Origin: Lachnospiraceae bacterium UBA4711
Lineage (GTDB): Bacteria > Bacillota > Clostridia > Lachnospirales > Lachnospiraceae
Length of the DNA stretch: 39,632 nucleotides
Assembly: GCA_002404515.1 (NCBI GenBank)
Contig: DHJV01000138.1
Span: 1 to 39,632 of the forward strand
Reading direction: 5' to 3'
Shown: positions 32,592 through 39,599 of the stretch, piece by piece
Position numbering within the stretch: position 1 is the stretch's first letter
How the letters are laid out: every line of letters starts with the position of its first letter
Notes under the pieces: generated by a model
Told to the model about the DNA's origin: nothing
What the model saw: the letters and a program-made list of their open reading frames with translations, nothing else
Databases searched by the model: none
Position numbers and translations under genes: made by a program

Positions 32592-32888
32592 TTATTTGTC
32601 TCCCTTCTTTACAAACGCATCTAAAGAATCTAAAATTAGCTGATTGAAAATCTCAGCCAATCCGATTTTCTTATCCGTATCTGCATTTTCCTTTTTCTCC
32701 TGCTTGCAAGATATATACGAAAACGCATCTGCTGTCGCAAGAACAGCACTGTATTTGATTTCTGCCTCTTCCTTTGAATAATTCTTGTAAAGTACCTTCT
32801 TAAATGCACAAAGGATCTTTGCAATTTCGATTGCACATGTATCTTCTGCACCGTAAATTGATACTACGTTGTCCTCTACTTTTACCAT
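32592..32888 (-). CDS. Small protein in the recombination operon
   Basis: 98 residues from the ATG at 32888 (8 nt after AGGAGG; the ATG two codons earlier sits too near). Helical, with IEIAKILCAFKKVLYKNYSKEEAEIKYSAVLATADAFSYI. Lies between RecT and DUF1351 with 1 and 12 bp gaps. Function unknown. Confidence 0.65.
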   Translation of the reverse strand: MVKVEDNVVSIYGAEDTCAIEIAKILCAFKKVLYKNYSKEEAEIKYSAVLATADAFSYISCKQEKKENADTDKKIGLAEIFNQLILDSLDAFVKKGDK

Positions 32889-32900
32889 CTTCATATCCTC

Positions 32901-33752
32901 CTAAATCGCTCTAAACTCTATATTTCTGCTCTGGAAGAACTCTTTCAGGGCAAGTGCATCTTCGGTTGTAAGAAGTGCCGCAAACCGCACTTCCATCTTC
33001 TCCGGCTCTGTGACCGTGTGTTCCGGTTGCTGCTGTTCCGATACTGGTTCTGAAATAATCTCTGTTTTTTCAGACGCTTTCTTCTCTTCCGCTTCCTTGG
33101 CACGCCGCTCTTCTTCCGCCTTCTTCCGTGCTTCTGCTTCCGCTTTCTTCTTGGCAATTTCAGACATCCGCTGTGCTTCTGCAATTGACTTATGCATGTC
33201 TAAAGTCTCTTTATACACTGAAACCGCTTCAAACGCATATTCTGAAAGTCTGTTCAGCGTCAGAAGATCTGTGCTGATCTGATACATCCGCTCACGCATC
33301 TTTTCTTCGATAGACTTCATCGATACGGATGCATTCAACCACTTCTCATCCCAGATCATCTCCAGCTTCACAAATGCCTGAAAACCAATCGTCTCAAAGA
33401 GTGCTTCAATCTCCTTGCGCTTCTCTTCCTTCAACGTCTGCTCATATTCTTTGATCTGCTTATCAATCAACTGTACCGGCTCATTCACAATATCCGTGAG
33501 TTCACGAATTTTCCGTTCGAATTCATCGTATGGCTTCAAACAATCCTTTTTGATACGGATTCTCTCATCTGACATAGCCTTAATAAGCTTATTCAATGCC
33601 GCTCTGTCTGCTTTCGCATCCTTAATCTGATCACTGCCTGTATATACCAGATTCTTATACATCTCTACCTTGCCTGTGATCTCTGCTTTCAGTTCTTCAT
33701 AGTTAAACTGAATCACTTCCGGAAATGTGACCGGTTCTACTCTTAACTCCAT
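32901..33752 (-). CDS. DUF1351 protein
   Basis: 283 residues with a long coiled coil (roughly 20-125 and 185-230). The N-terminus (VIQFNYEELKAEITGKVEMYKNLVYT) and LNKLIKAMSDERIRIKKDCLKPYDEFE are diagnostic of DUF1351, which commonly sits between RecT and YqaJ genes in Firmicute phages. A Lys/Glu/Ala hinge leads to a small C-terminal domain (TTEDALALKEFFQSRNIEF). A role in recombination is inferred from context. Confidence 0.85.
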   Translation of the reverse strand: MELRVEPVTFPEVIQFNYEELKAEITGKVEMYKNLVYTGSDQIKDAKADRAALNKLIKAMSDERIRIKKDCLKPYDEFERKIRELTDIVNEPVQLIDKQIKEYEQTLKEEKRKEIEALFETIGFQAFVKLEMIWDEKWLNASVSMKSIEEKMRERMYQISTDLLTLNRLSEYAFEAVSVYKETLDMHKSIAEAQRMSEIAKKKAEAEARKKAEEERRAKEAEEKKASEKTEIISEPVSEQQQPEHTVTEPEKMEVRFAALLTTEDALALKEFFQSRNIEFRAI

Positions 33753-33762
33753 TCATATCCTC

Positions 33763-33924
33763 CTAACTTAATACCAGCTCATATTGAGCATCCTTCCCTA
33801 CCGAGAGCAGACACTTAATACGTTCGCTCTCCTGCTGATCTTTCAACTTCTGTTCTGTGCATTCCTCACATCGTTCCTGCGGGTCCAGATGTGCACCACA
33901 GGTCGGACAGATATAACCATACAT
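33763..33924 (-). CDS. Small zinc-ribbon protein
   Basis: A short gene of 53 residues beginning MYGYICPTCGAHLDPQERCEE and ending QYELVLS. Two Cys pairs (CPTC, CEEC) form a zinc-ribbon half. ATG at 33924 has AGGAGG five bases upstream. It fills the gap between YqaJ and DUF1351 with 9-10 bp spacers, as expected for an operon member. Likely real despite its size. Confidence 0.75.
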   Translation of the reverse strand: MYGYICPTCGAHLDPQERCEECTEQKLKDQQESERIKCLLSVGKDAQYELVLS

Positions 33925-33933
33925 GGCATCCTC

Positions 33934-34584
33934 CTATATCTCCGGCAGTACCAACGACGGAGCTTTCATGTTCTCTACGCATGTCCAAAACTTCCGCTCT
34001 TCATCCGCCAGATATTCAATATCCGCTTCCACATCGGATCTCTCGATGTGATAGTGTCTTGTCTGTAAGTACACCGTTCCATCTGAGAACACTGATTTGA
34101 GCTGCGCCTTCAGTTCCACAAACTCAAACTCTGTCACCAGCAGATAATGCAAGATCTGTATGTAATAGTTCTCCGGCAGGCGATGATCCCACTTCTCTTT
34201 CTGACGAGACTGCAGGATATTGGTTGTCTTACACTCCCATACACCCATGCGACCGGCTTCATCCTTGAGCCATCCATCCAGAGATGCATGTGCGAACGGA
34301 TATGCGTCATTCGTCCACATGTTATTTTCCTCGTAGAACATCTCATATTGTGGGTAGTCCAGTTTGAACAGTTCCCGAAGATACTTCTCTGCTTCGGTGC
34401 CGTATTTCACATATGGCTTGTCCGAGATATCCTCCGGCATCAGATGAAACGCCTTGTCCTTCCAGAGTTCCACATTCGTTTTGTATGGATTCTTTCCAAG
34501 TATTGCAGATGCATCTGATCCGCCAATCTTCGTTCTGTGCTTCAACCACTCGTCGTGATTTGCAAGCACGTTCATCGTAACCAT
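33934..34584 (-). CDS. YqaJ-like exonuclease
   Basis: 216 residues of the lambda-exonuclease (PD-(D/E)xK) fold. Motifs: RTKIGGSDASAILGKNPYKT at the start, FAHASLDGW with the catalytic Asp, GVWECKTTN (ExK), and YYIQILHYLLVT. It would resect double-stranded ends to give 3' overhangs for RecT. GGGAG precedes the ATG. Confidence 0.9.
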   Translation of the reverse strand: MVTMNVLANHDEWLKHRTKIGGSDASAILGKNPYKTNVELWKDKAFHLMPEDISDKPYVKYGTEAEKYLRELFKLDYPQYEMFYEENNMWTNDAYPFAHASLDGWLKDEAGRMGVWECKTTNILQSRQKEKWDHRLPENYYIQILHYLLVTEFEFVELKAQLKSVFSDGTVYLQTRHYHIERSDVEADIEYLADEERKFWTCVENMKAPSLVLPEI

Positions 34585-34588
34585 TGAT

Positions 34589-34852
34589 TCACGCTCCCTT
34601 CCGTGTTATACTTTTCACTGTGTTATTTTTTATTTGCACCTGCGGGATGCCAGTCCCAAGGGTGCTTTTTTTGTAGATATAGATTGCATGGTCCATATCA
34701 TCATCGTTGGCACATTCGATCAGTCCCTTATAGATTACCGCTGCAATCATCATCCAGAATCCGTAGATCATACCAAGCCATAACAGCACCGCACCTTCCA
34801 CCATTGCGATTGTCGCCAATTTGTATGTAGCCATAATCATATCGTTGCTCAT
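34589..34852 (-). CDS. Small membrane protein
   Basis: 87 residues. One long or two short hydrophobic segments at about 11-42 (IAMVEGAVLLWLGMIYGFWMMIAAVI), then a polar C-terminus. It stands 4 bp from the YqaJ gene. A membrane protein in the early operon may exclude other phages or affect the host; this is inference. Confidence 0.6.
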   Translation of the reverse strand: MSNDMIMATYKLATIAMVEGAVLLWLGMIYGFWMMIAAVIYKGLIECANDDDMDHAIYIYKKSTLGTGIPQVQIKNNTVKSITRKGA

Positions 34853-34867
34853 TCTCTCGTCCTCTCT

Positions 34868-35182
34868 TTACTGATATTCCGCCTGCAGGTTGCCCCATCC
34901 GATCTGCCGTGCAACCGATGTCGGATTAAACGGCGGCACCTTGCGCCCTGCTTTCAGATCCTTGCGATATCGAAGGAAATCTACAAACGCAAGATAGTTG
35001 ACATACGTCACGCCACAGCCATCGAGAATCGTGTAGTTCCCGTATCTTCCACGTTGCACATATTCATCGATTTCCGCCAGACGGTTCGATACCGTCCGTG
35101 CCGATATGTCGAGTGACTTCTGAATTTGTGCCTTGGTCACGTAAGGCGAAGCGCTGATGTACTTAATCGATGTTATCTCCAT
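34868..35182 (-). CDS. Helix-turn-helix early protein
   Basis: 104 residues. YVTKAQIQKSLDISARTVSNRLAEIDEYV is a winged-helix DNA-binding element. The remainder, VTYVNYLAFVDFLRYRKDL...PFNPTSVARQIGW, is typical of a phage family found near the start of early operons. It overlaps the upstream gene by 10 bp. It probably acts as a transcriptional regulator. Confidence 0.7.
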   Translation of the reverse strand: MEITSIKYISASPYVTKAQIQKSLDISARTVSNRLAEIDEYVQRGRYGNYTILDGCGVTYVNYLAFVDFLRYRKDLKAGRKVPPFNPTSVARQIGWGNLQAEYQ

Positions 35183-35436
35183 GCTCCATGCTCCTCACTT
35201 CCTTTCTTTCCATATTTTTCTTCTGCGATCTGGTTATACTGTTTCAGCTGTTCTTCCAGTGTCGCTCCGGATATAACCTCTTCCCGGTTGTACCGATCTA
35301 CCATGTATGCCAGTTCTTCCCGCTTATCTTCCTTGCCGTACTTGATCTCATGCGCGATTGTTTCGCTGATACCCATATAGATTGCAAGCGTGTAAGCGTT
35401 CTTCAGCTTGTACTCTTTTCTCTTTGCTTCATCCAT
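35173..35436 (-). CDS. Early protein of unknown function
   Basis: 87 residues from the ATG at 35436 (GAGGAC upstream; the longer frame runs into the palindrome region). Charged and helical: AKRKEYKLKNAYTLAIYMGISETIAHEI, then EEQLKQYNQIAEEKYGKKGSEEH. No family recognised. Confidence 0.65.
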   Translation of the reverse strand: MDEAKRKEYKLKNAYTLAIYMGISETIAHEIKYGKEDKREELAYMVDRYNREEVISGATLEEQLKQYNQIAEEKYGKKGSEEHGAWR

Positions 35437-35468
35437 AGTCCTCACTCTCCTTCCATACGCATTCAGTT

Positions 35469-35485
35469 GGTGACAAATTGTCACC
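35469..35485. promoter_or_regulatory. 17-bp palindrome in the early operon
   Basis: GGTGACAA-A-TTGTCACC, perfect 8-bp arms. Outer CAGTT/AACTG extends it as an RNA hairpin with a 4-nt bulge. It lies in the short gap ahead of the gene at 35173-35436, just upstream of its ribosome site. Operator or mRNA structure. Confidence 0.5.
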
Positions 35486-35520
35486 GACTCAACTGGTTAC
35501 ATCCTGCTACCGGTTCAACC

Positions 35521-35805
35521 TCACTCTCCCTTCTTCAATCGTTCCCGTTCCGCAATCAATCTGTCTTTCGTCCAATTAAGCGACCGAATCTCCCCATCTA
35601 TCTCCTTTAGCTTCATTGCTCTCTGGAACATATCTTTGAAGATTATGATCCCAAAGCTAAGATACAGCTCTGCGACTTCTTCCTTACCGGATGTATTCCG
35701 TATTGCTGGATACCACATGTATATGGTCTCGATCAGCTCGTACTCCTCATCCGTGACGGATCCATGTACCAGGTCCTCAAATTCACTCTTTGTCATTTTC
35801 CTCAT
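35521..35805 (-). CDS. Early protein of unknown function
   Basis: About 94 residues; starts at 35805 (2 nt from AGGAGG) and 35796 (11 nt) both fit the ribosome site, and the TTG at 35832 is less likely. KSEFEDLVHGSVTDEEYELIETIYMWYP is a repeated theme in gut phage proteins. The C-terminus is a charged coil (NWTKDRLIAERERLKKG). First gene of the main early operon. Function unknown. Confidence 0.65.
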   Translation of the reverse strand: MRKMTKSEFEDLVHGSVTDEEYELIETIYMWYPAIRNTSGKEEVAELYLSFGIIIFKDMFQRAMKLKEIDGEIRSLNWTKDRLIAERERLKKGE

Positions 35806-35874
35806 ATCCTCCTGTTTATAGTTTGTCTCCAAAAAATTTTTTTAATAGACGCCCCTCTGCTGCCTCCCATCTGC

Positions 35875-35903
35875 TTGACTATTTCTCCCACAGCTTCTAT
35901 ACT
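35875..35903 (+). promoter_or_regulatory. Plus-strand sigma-70 promoter
   Basis: TTGACT (35875-35880), 17-bp spacer, TATACT (35898-35903). It leads to the small gene at 35953 and away from the early operon. Confidence 0.6.
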
Positions 35904-35912
35904 TTCCCTACA

Positions 35913-35928
35913 GGTTCCTGCAAGAACC
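35913..35928. promoter_or_regulatory. 16-bp near-palindrome after the plus-strand start site
   Basis: GGTTCCTGCAAGAACC, with one mismatched pair, just after the predicted start of the 35875 promoter. Classic operator position. It differs from the CACTT-N-AAGTG operators of the CI region, so another regulator is implied. Confidence 0.45.
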
Positions 35929-35952
35929 AAGTAAATATGAAAGGGGGAAATC

Positions 35953-36171
35953 ATGAGAATTTATGCTTGCCTGCTTGGTGAATGGATTGATATTACAGAA
36001 ACCGCAACCGTTGCAGATTGCCAAAACCCTGTCACATATTTCCAAGAAAACCTGAGATATGAAGATGGATCACGAAACGCAAAATGTTTTGAGTACGATT
36101 ACATTCATATCCAGTACCAAGGGAAGGACTACCGAATAAATCCCGCATTTATTCAAATTGTCAAGGAATAA
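35953..36171 (+). CDS. Small plus-strand protein with own promoter
   Basis: 72 residues with an AAAGGGGG ribosome site. Starts MRIYACLLGEWIDITETATV and ends INPAFIQIVKE. The compact alpha/beta pattern recurs in gut Firmicute phages and plasmids without a known role. It is transcribed away from the early operon and its end overlaps the end of the convergent gene at 36161 by 11 bp. Leftward transcripts from the Cro promoter would be antisense to it. Confidence 0.65.
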   Translation: MRIYACLLGEWIDITETATVADCQNPVTYFQENLRYEDGSRNAKCFEYDYIHIQYQGKDYRINPAFIQIVKE

Positions 36172-36337
36172 AATTTTGTTCAAGCAGGAGGTCAAGTTCT
36201 CTTTGCGGCTCAAACGTCAACTTGGCTTCCTGTTTTTCAAAACCATCAATTATGATATGATTGATTCTGCTCCATTCTGCACGTGTCATACCTTCAGCAA
36301 GAGAAATGATCTGCTTCGCCTGTTTTTTTGTTACCAT
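36161..36337 (-). CDS. Small early protein after Cro
   Basis: 58 residues from the ATG at 36337 (AAAGGAG upstream); the longer GTG frame would start inside an operator. KKQAKQIISLAEGMTRAEWSRINHIIIDGF is helical. A possible excisionase or antirepressor by position, but it lacks a recognisable DNA-binding motif. Confidence 0.55.
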   Translation of the reverse strand: MVTKKQAKQIISLAEGMTRAEWSRINHIIIDGFEKQEAKLTFEPQRELDLLLEQNFIP

Positions 36338-36350
36338 GCTTCTCCTTTCT

Positions 36351-36366
36351 ATCACTTTAAGTGGAT
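36351..36366. promoter_or_regulatory. Outlying CI/Cro-type operator
   Basis: ATCACTTTAAGTGGAT, identical over 16 bp to the operator at 36600-36615. It overlaps the stop of the Cro-like gene and lies right upstream of the next gene's ribosome site, about 250 bp from the main cluster, so looping or roadblock regulation is possible. Confidence 0.65.
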
Positions 36367-36566
36367 TTTGTTGGCAAAAAAATATAATCTAACGGCATAT
36401 TATATAATCTCGATAATGTATCAAGAATTGCAAATGATGGTGTAACTGCACCCTTTTCCCAGTTGATTACTGTTTTTTTGCTTACTTTAAGGCTTTTTGC
36501 AACATCTTCCTGAGTTAATTTTGCATTTACTCTTGCCGCTGCCAAGCTTATCTTAACATTCTGCAA
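36357..36566 (-). CDS. Cro-like HTH_3 regulator
   Basis: 69 residues of the HTH_3 (Cro/C1) family: VNAKLTQEDVAKSLKVSKKTVINWEKGAVTPSFAILDTLSRLY. TTG start with AGGAG upstream. It is the first leftward gene from the promoter that faces the CI gene, so it probably acts as the lytic-side repressor. It could also be an excision regulator, but size and position favour Cro. Confidence 0.8.
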   Translation of the reverse strand: MQNVKISLAAARVNAKLTQEDVAKSLKVSKKTVINWEKGAVTPSFAILDTLSRLYNMPLDYIFLPTKST

Positions 36567-36591
36567 TCGTTATCATCTCCTTTCGCATATC

Positions 36592-36620
36592 ATAATACCA
36601 TCACTTTAAGTGGATGTCAA
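36592..36620 (-). promoter_or_regulatory. Leftward promoter of the Cro-like gene
   Basis: TTGACA (36620-36615), 17-bp spacer, TATTAT (36597-36592). The operator CACTTTAAGTG sits in the spacer, so CI binding would block RNA polymerase. Confidence 0.8.
36600..36615. promoter_or_regulatory. Operator O1
   Basis: Core CACTT-T-AAGTG (36603-36613), perfect palindrome, inside the spacer of the leftward promoter. Confidence 0.75.
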
Positions 36621-36631
36621 CACTGAAAGTG
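36621..36631. promoter_or_regulatory. Operator O2
   Basis: CACTGAAAGTG, one mismatch to the palindrome, immediately upstream of the leftward -35 box. Confidence 0.65.
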
Positions 36632-36649
36632 AATTTTTTTCATTTTTAG

Positions 36650-36678
36650 TTGCTATAAATCCACTTATGGTGTATAAT
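36650..36678 (+). promoter_or_regulatory. Rightward promoter of the CI-like gene
   Basis: TTGCTA (36650-36655), 17-bp spacer, TATAAT (36673-36678). A weaker operator copy (O3) lies in the spacer. It would drive cI, the ImmA-like gene and perhaps the lipoprotein and integrase. Confidence 0.75.
36661..36672. promoter_or_regulatory. Operator O3
   Basis: CCACTTATGGTG, two mismatches from the CACTT-N-AAGTG pattern, inside the rightward promoter. Lower affinity would fit autoregulation of CI. Confidence 0.5.
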
Positions 36679-36701
36679 CACTTTTGTAGGGAGGTGGTAA
36701 C

Positions 36702-37097
36702 ATGCCATACGAAGAATTCAATAAATTGTTTGCAAAAAATCTAAGATATTATCTTAATAAGTATAATATGACACAAGCAGAGCTGGCAAAACGTCTGAAC
36801 GTAGGAACTACATCTGTATATAATTGGTGTAATGGCATCAAATCTCCAAGAATGGATAAAGTTGATGCAATGTGTGAATTATTCAACTGTAAACGCTCAA
36901 ATTTAATGGAAGATAAAGACCAAGTTGAGGAAACGCATTACTACGAGAATCCAAAGACCGCCAAAATAGCACAGGAGATCTTCGAGAACAAAGAACTCTC
37001 ACTTCTCTTTGATGCTGCACGTGATGCTTCTCCTGAAGATCTTCAGACGGTACATACCATACTGCTTGCACTAAAAAATAAAGAAAAAGGCGAATAA
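36702..37097 (+). CDS. CI-like phage repressor
   Basis: 131 residues. N-terminal HTH_3 (NLRYYLNKYNMTQAELAKRLNVGTTSVYNWCNGIKSPRMDKVDAM) with a Glu-rich linker. The C-terminal helices (AQEIFENKELSLLFDAARDASPEDLQTVHTILLALKNK) replace the usual S24 peptidase, so induction does not use RecA self-cleavage. The adjacent ImmA-like gene suggests protease or antirepressor control. The GGGAGGTGG site precedes ATG. Confidence 0.88.
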   Translation: MPYEEFNKLFAKNLRYYLNKYNMTQAELAKRLNVGTTSVYNWCNGIKSPRMDKVDAMCELFNCKRSNLMEDKDQVEETHYYENPKTAKIAQEIFENKELSLLFDAARDASPEDLQTVHTILLALKNKEKGE

Positions 37098-37107
37098 GTC
37101 CGTATTA

Positions 37108-37380
37108 TTGTACCAGCGATATGATATGCTCTTAGTCGCAGGGGGTGATATTACGAACGAAGTATTTGTACACTTAATTGATTTTAAGGGAGCTAACGCA
37201 AAAGAAACCGTCACTTCGAATGAAGATGGCAGTTACTCAATCTTTATCAATTCAAGGCTCAATCAGGAACAGCAGACAGACGCTTACTTGCATGCTCTGT
37301 CCCACATCACCCGATTGGACTTCGAAAATAGAGATACCTGTGTTGACCACTTAGAATATTATGCACATAATAAAATTTAA
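37108..37380 (+). CDS. ImmA/IrrE-like protein with altered HExxH
   Basis: About 90 residues (TTG at 37108; ATG at 37126 is the alternative; neither has a good ribosome site). The element NQEQQTDAYLHALSHIT aligns with the ImmA active-site helix but reads HALSH, so the catalytic Glu of HExxH is replaced by Ala. A possible third ligand is in CVDHLEYYAH. It follows cI by 10 bp. It may be an inactive relative that binds CI, or an enzyme with unusual chemistry. Confidence 0.65.
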   Translation: MYQRYDMLLVAGGDITNEVFVHLIDFKGANAKETVTSNEDGSYSIFINSRLNQEQQTDAYLHALSHITRLDFENRDTCVDHLEYYAHNKI

Positions 37381-37399
37381 TAAAGGGGGAATTTCTATT

Positions 37400-38203
37400 A
37401 TGAAGAAAAAAATTTTTACAATTATACTTGCATGCTCTTTGCTCACTGGCTGTGGAGCATCAAAAGAGTCTAATTTAGGATCTTACGATAATAACCCAAC
37501 AGAAGCAATTACCGAAGCATCCTATATTGCAGACAACACCGAAACAACCGCATCTGATGAAGATGGCGAAACAGAGACAACAACAGAATCTGAAAACGAA
37601 ACAGCATATGAAATTACCTACACAAATGCTCAAGTTCAAGAATCATATAGTGGCGTAATTGTTGACGTAATTGTCGAAATTGAAAATACAGGTACTTCGG
37701 ATTTATATTTATCTAACGGAGCATGCGACCTAGAAGATGAAAATGGTCACTTAGTATCTGCAATGAAAAGCGTACCAACATATCCTAATGTGATTTCTCC
37801 CGGAGAAAAAGGTTATATGTCCGATACTATAACGCTTGATAACTATTCTGGTGATTTGAAATTAACTGTTTTACCTAGACCTGATGTTGAAAAAGCATCT
37901 ATACATAAAACAAGATATGAAATTTTAGATGTATCAACAAATAATAACGATTGGGATCGAATTGATGTTACAGGAAGGCTAACATGCACATCTGATCAAG
38001 TAGAATCTGTAAGCTATGTAGCCGCTATATTCTATGATGCCGATCACACACCTATTGGTATAAGCGATACCGTTATAATGGAAGACCTGAATCCAAATGA
38101 TACAATTGGCTTTGAACTGAGTGGAATCACACTTCCAGAAGGTGTAAATACAGATACTGTTGCAGACTATGAGATATTTGCATATCCTGCACAATTTCAA
38201 TAA
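37400..38203 (+). CDS. Surface lipoprotein (lysogenic conversion candidate)
   Basis: 267 residues from the ATG at 37400 (AAAGGGGG upstream). The signal peptide MKKKIFTIILACSLLTGC ends in a lipobox (LTGC), so the Cys is lipidated. An acidic Thr/Glu/Ser linker (about 35-80) follows, then two beta-sandwich-like domains: NAQVQESYSGVIVDVIVEIENTG (DUF4352/FxLYD type) and DRIDVTGRLTCTSDQVESVSYVAAIFYD. It lies in the lysogenic operon, so it is probably made by the lysogen. Superinfection exclusion or altered surface is likely but not proven. Confidence 0.75.
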   Translation: MKKKIFTIILACSLLTGCGASKESNLGSYDNNPTEAITEASYIADNTETTASDEDGETETTTESENETAYEITYTNAQVQESYSGVIVDVIVEIENTGTSDLYLSNGACDLEDENGHLVSAMKSVPTYPNVISPGEKGYMSDTITLDNYSGDLKLTVLPRPDVEKASIHKTRYEILDVSTNNNDWDRIDVTGRLTCTSDQVESVSYVAAIFYDADHTPIGISDTVIMEDLNPNDTIGFELSGITLPEGVNTDTVADYEIFAYPAQFQ

Positions 38204-38222
38204 AAAATAGATAAATAAAAAT

Positions 38223-38349
38223 CCCCCAGGTGCTGGAACACCTGAGGGTGTCACCCATAAACCGAAGGCTTATGTGCAACAAATTCGCAACTTGTATTAT
38301 ACCATAAGCCTTCACATTTTCATAGGCTTATTTTTTTATGCCTATTTTT
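38223..38349 (+). promoter_or_regulatory. Integrase leader with mutually exclusive hairpins (attenuator-like)
   Basis: A CCC/CAGGTG stem with CACCTG/GGG (38224-38248) is followed by A, GAAGGCTTATG (38264-38274); B, CATAAGCCTTC (38303-38313); C, GGCTTAT (38325-38331); and D, GCCTAT (38340-38345). A pairs with B over 11 bp. B can pair with C over 7 bp, followed by a T-run, a terminator shape. ATAGGC (38322-38327) can pair with D, followed by TTTT. The integrase ribosome site starts at 38351. No alternative ORF is seen here. Confidence 0.6.
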
Positions 38350-38365
38350 CAAAGGAGGTTTTATT

Positions 38366-39490
38366 ATGTGGTGTGAAACTCAAAAAAACGGAACAGTTGT
38401 CTATCGCGAACGATACACAAACCCTCTCACCCTTAAAGTTGAAAGAGTTGCTGTCGCATATCCAAAAGACACGCCGCAAAACAAGAACAAAGCACAAAGA
38501 GAATTAAATGCAAAGATTGAAGCTGCTATTAAGGAGTTTCAATGCACCGATAATACGGTGACTCTTACAAAACTTCAAAAAGAATATCTAAAAGCCCAAA
38601 GAATCATATACAAAGACAGCACAGTTGATCGGAATGAAAGTGTCACTGGCTCTGTCATAGAGATATTGAATCCAGATGCAATTGTTAACAACTTAACGGC
38701 ACAATATGTAAAGTCCAAATTGCTCGAATCTAAAAGCAATATTAAAACCTTAAATTCGTATATAACACGATTCAAAGCAATGTTGAATTGGGGATATGAG
38801 AATGACTATCATGATAATATGAGGTTAATTACGAAGCTCAAACAATTTGATGATTCATCTGAAGATAACGAAATTACAACAAAATACTTGGAACCAGAAG
38901 AATCAAAAAAACTCCTTGAATACATCAAACATGATAATTGCTGGCACTGGTACTATACAACTTCGATACTATTACTCACAGGCTTGAGATTTGGCGAATT
39001 GTCAGCACTGGAAGTATCCGACGTTGACTTGGATCAGTTAACAATCCGAATCTCTAAAACATATGATTCAAAGCACGACAGTGTAACTACTCCAAAGACC
39101 GATAATTCCAAGCGTGTAATACACATCCAGCCGGCACTCTTAGTAGAATTAAAGAAATGTATGCTATGGAGAAAAGAATTGATGTTTGCAAACAATTTCA
39201 GGTCCAATATTCTGATTCCAAACAACAAAGGTGATCATATGCAAATAGCGGGCTACGAAAAATACCTTCGTGTCATATCCGAGAAGCTTTTTGAACGGCG
39301 TGTGACACCTCACATGTTACGTCACACGCACGCTTCACTTCTCGCTGCAAACGGCATGACTCCTGAGGAGATTGCTCGCCGCCTCGGACATGGAAAAAGT
39401 GAGATAACCAGAGAAATCTATATTCATGTTACTAAAAAAGTAACCCAAAATGACAATCAGAAATTAGATCAGATAAATCTCTTCTCATAA
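38366..39490 (+). CDS. int: Tyrosine-family integrase
   Basis: 374 residues. The N-terminal about 60 residues are an AP2-like arm-binding domain (NGTVVYRERYTNPLTLKVERVAV). A core-binding domain (about 95-155) and a catalytic domain follow with Arg208 (LLTGLRFGELSAL), Lys244, His316/Arg319 (HMLRHTHAS), His342 (LGHGKS) and nucleophile Tyr352. AAAGGAGG precedes the ATG by 7 nt. The stop directly abuts the right arm repeats. It inserts the phage in tRNA-Phe. No separate excisionase is recognisable. Confidence 0.95.
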   Translation: MWCETQKNGTVVYRERYTNPLTLKVERVAVAYPKDTPQNKNKAQRELNAKIEAAIKEFQCTDNTVTLTKLQKEYLKAQRIIYKDSTVDRNESVTGSVIEILNPDAIVNNLTAQYVKSKLLESKSNIKTLNSYITRFKAMLNWGYENDYHDNMRLITKLKQFDDSSEDNEITTKYLEPEESKKLLEYIKHDNCWHWYYTTSILLLTGLRFGELSALEVSDVDLDQLTIRISKTYDSKHDSVTTPKTDNSKRVIHIQPALLVELKKCMLWRKELMFANNFRSNILIPNNKGDHMQIAGYEKYLRVISEKLFERRVTPHMLRHTHASLLAANGMTPEEIARRLGHGKSEITREIYIHVTKKVTQNDNQKLDQINLFS

Positions 39491-39599
39491 TTTTTGCCCA
39501 GTAAATGCCCAGTAACGCATTTTTCAACCATTAAAAAAACGGCGGAAACCCTTGATTTTACAAGGTTTTCGCCAAATAAAAAAGATGCCCAGAGCCGGA
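39486..39599. repeat. attR: right attachment-site direct repeat
   Basis: Counterpart of 977-1089. It begins at the end of the integrase gene, includes the arm repeats (39491-39515), a terminator hairpin (39541-39573, one G-T mismatch) and the 30-bp core (39570-39599) that restores the tRNA 3' end. Confidence 0.9.
39491..39515. promoter_or_regulatory. Right-arm integrase binding repeats (P' arm)
   Basis: Two tandem GCCCAGTAA units, identical to 1192-1216 in the left arm. Confidence 0.6.

Noticed and set aside
35825..35850. A6T7 stretch with GTCT/AGAC arms as a terminator
   Set aside because: The stem would be nearly all A-T with four outer pairs; too weak to call.
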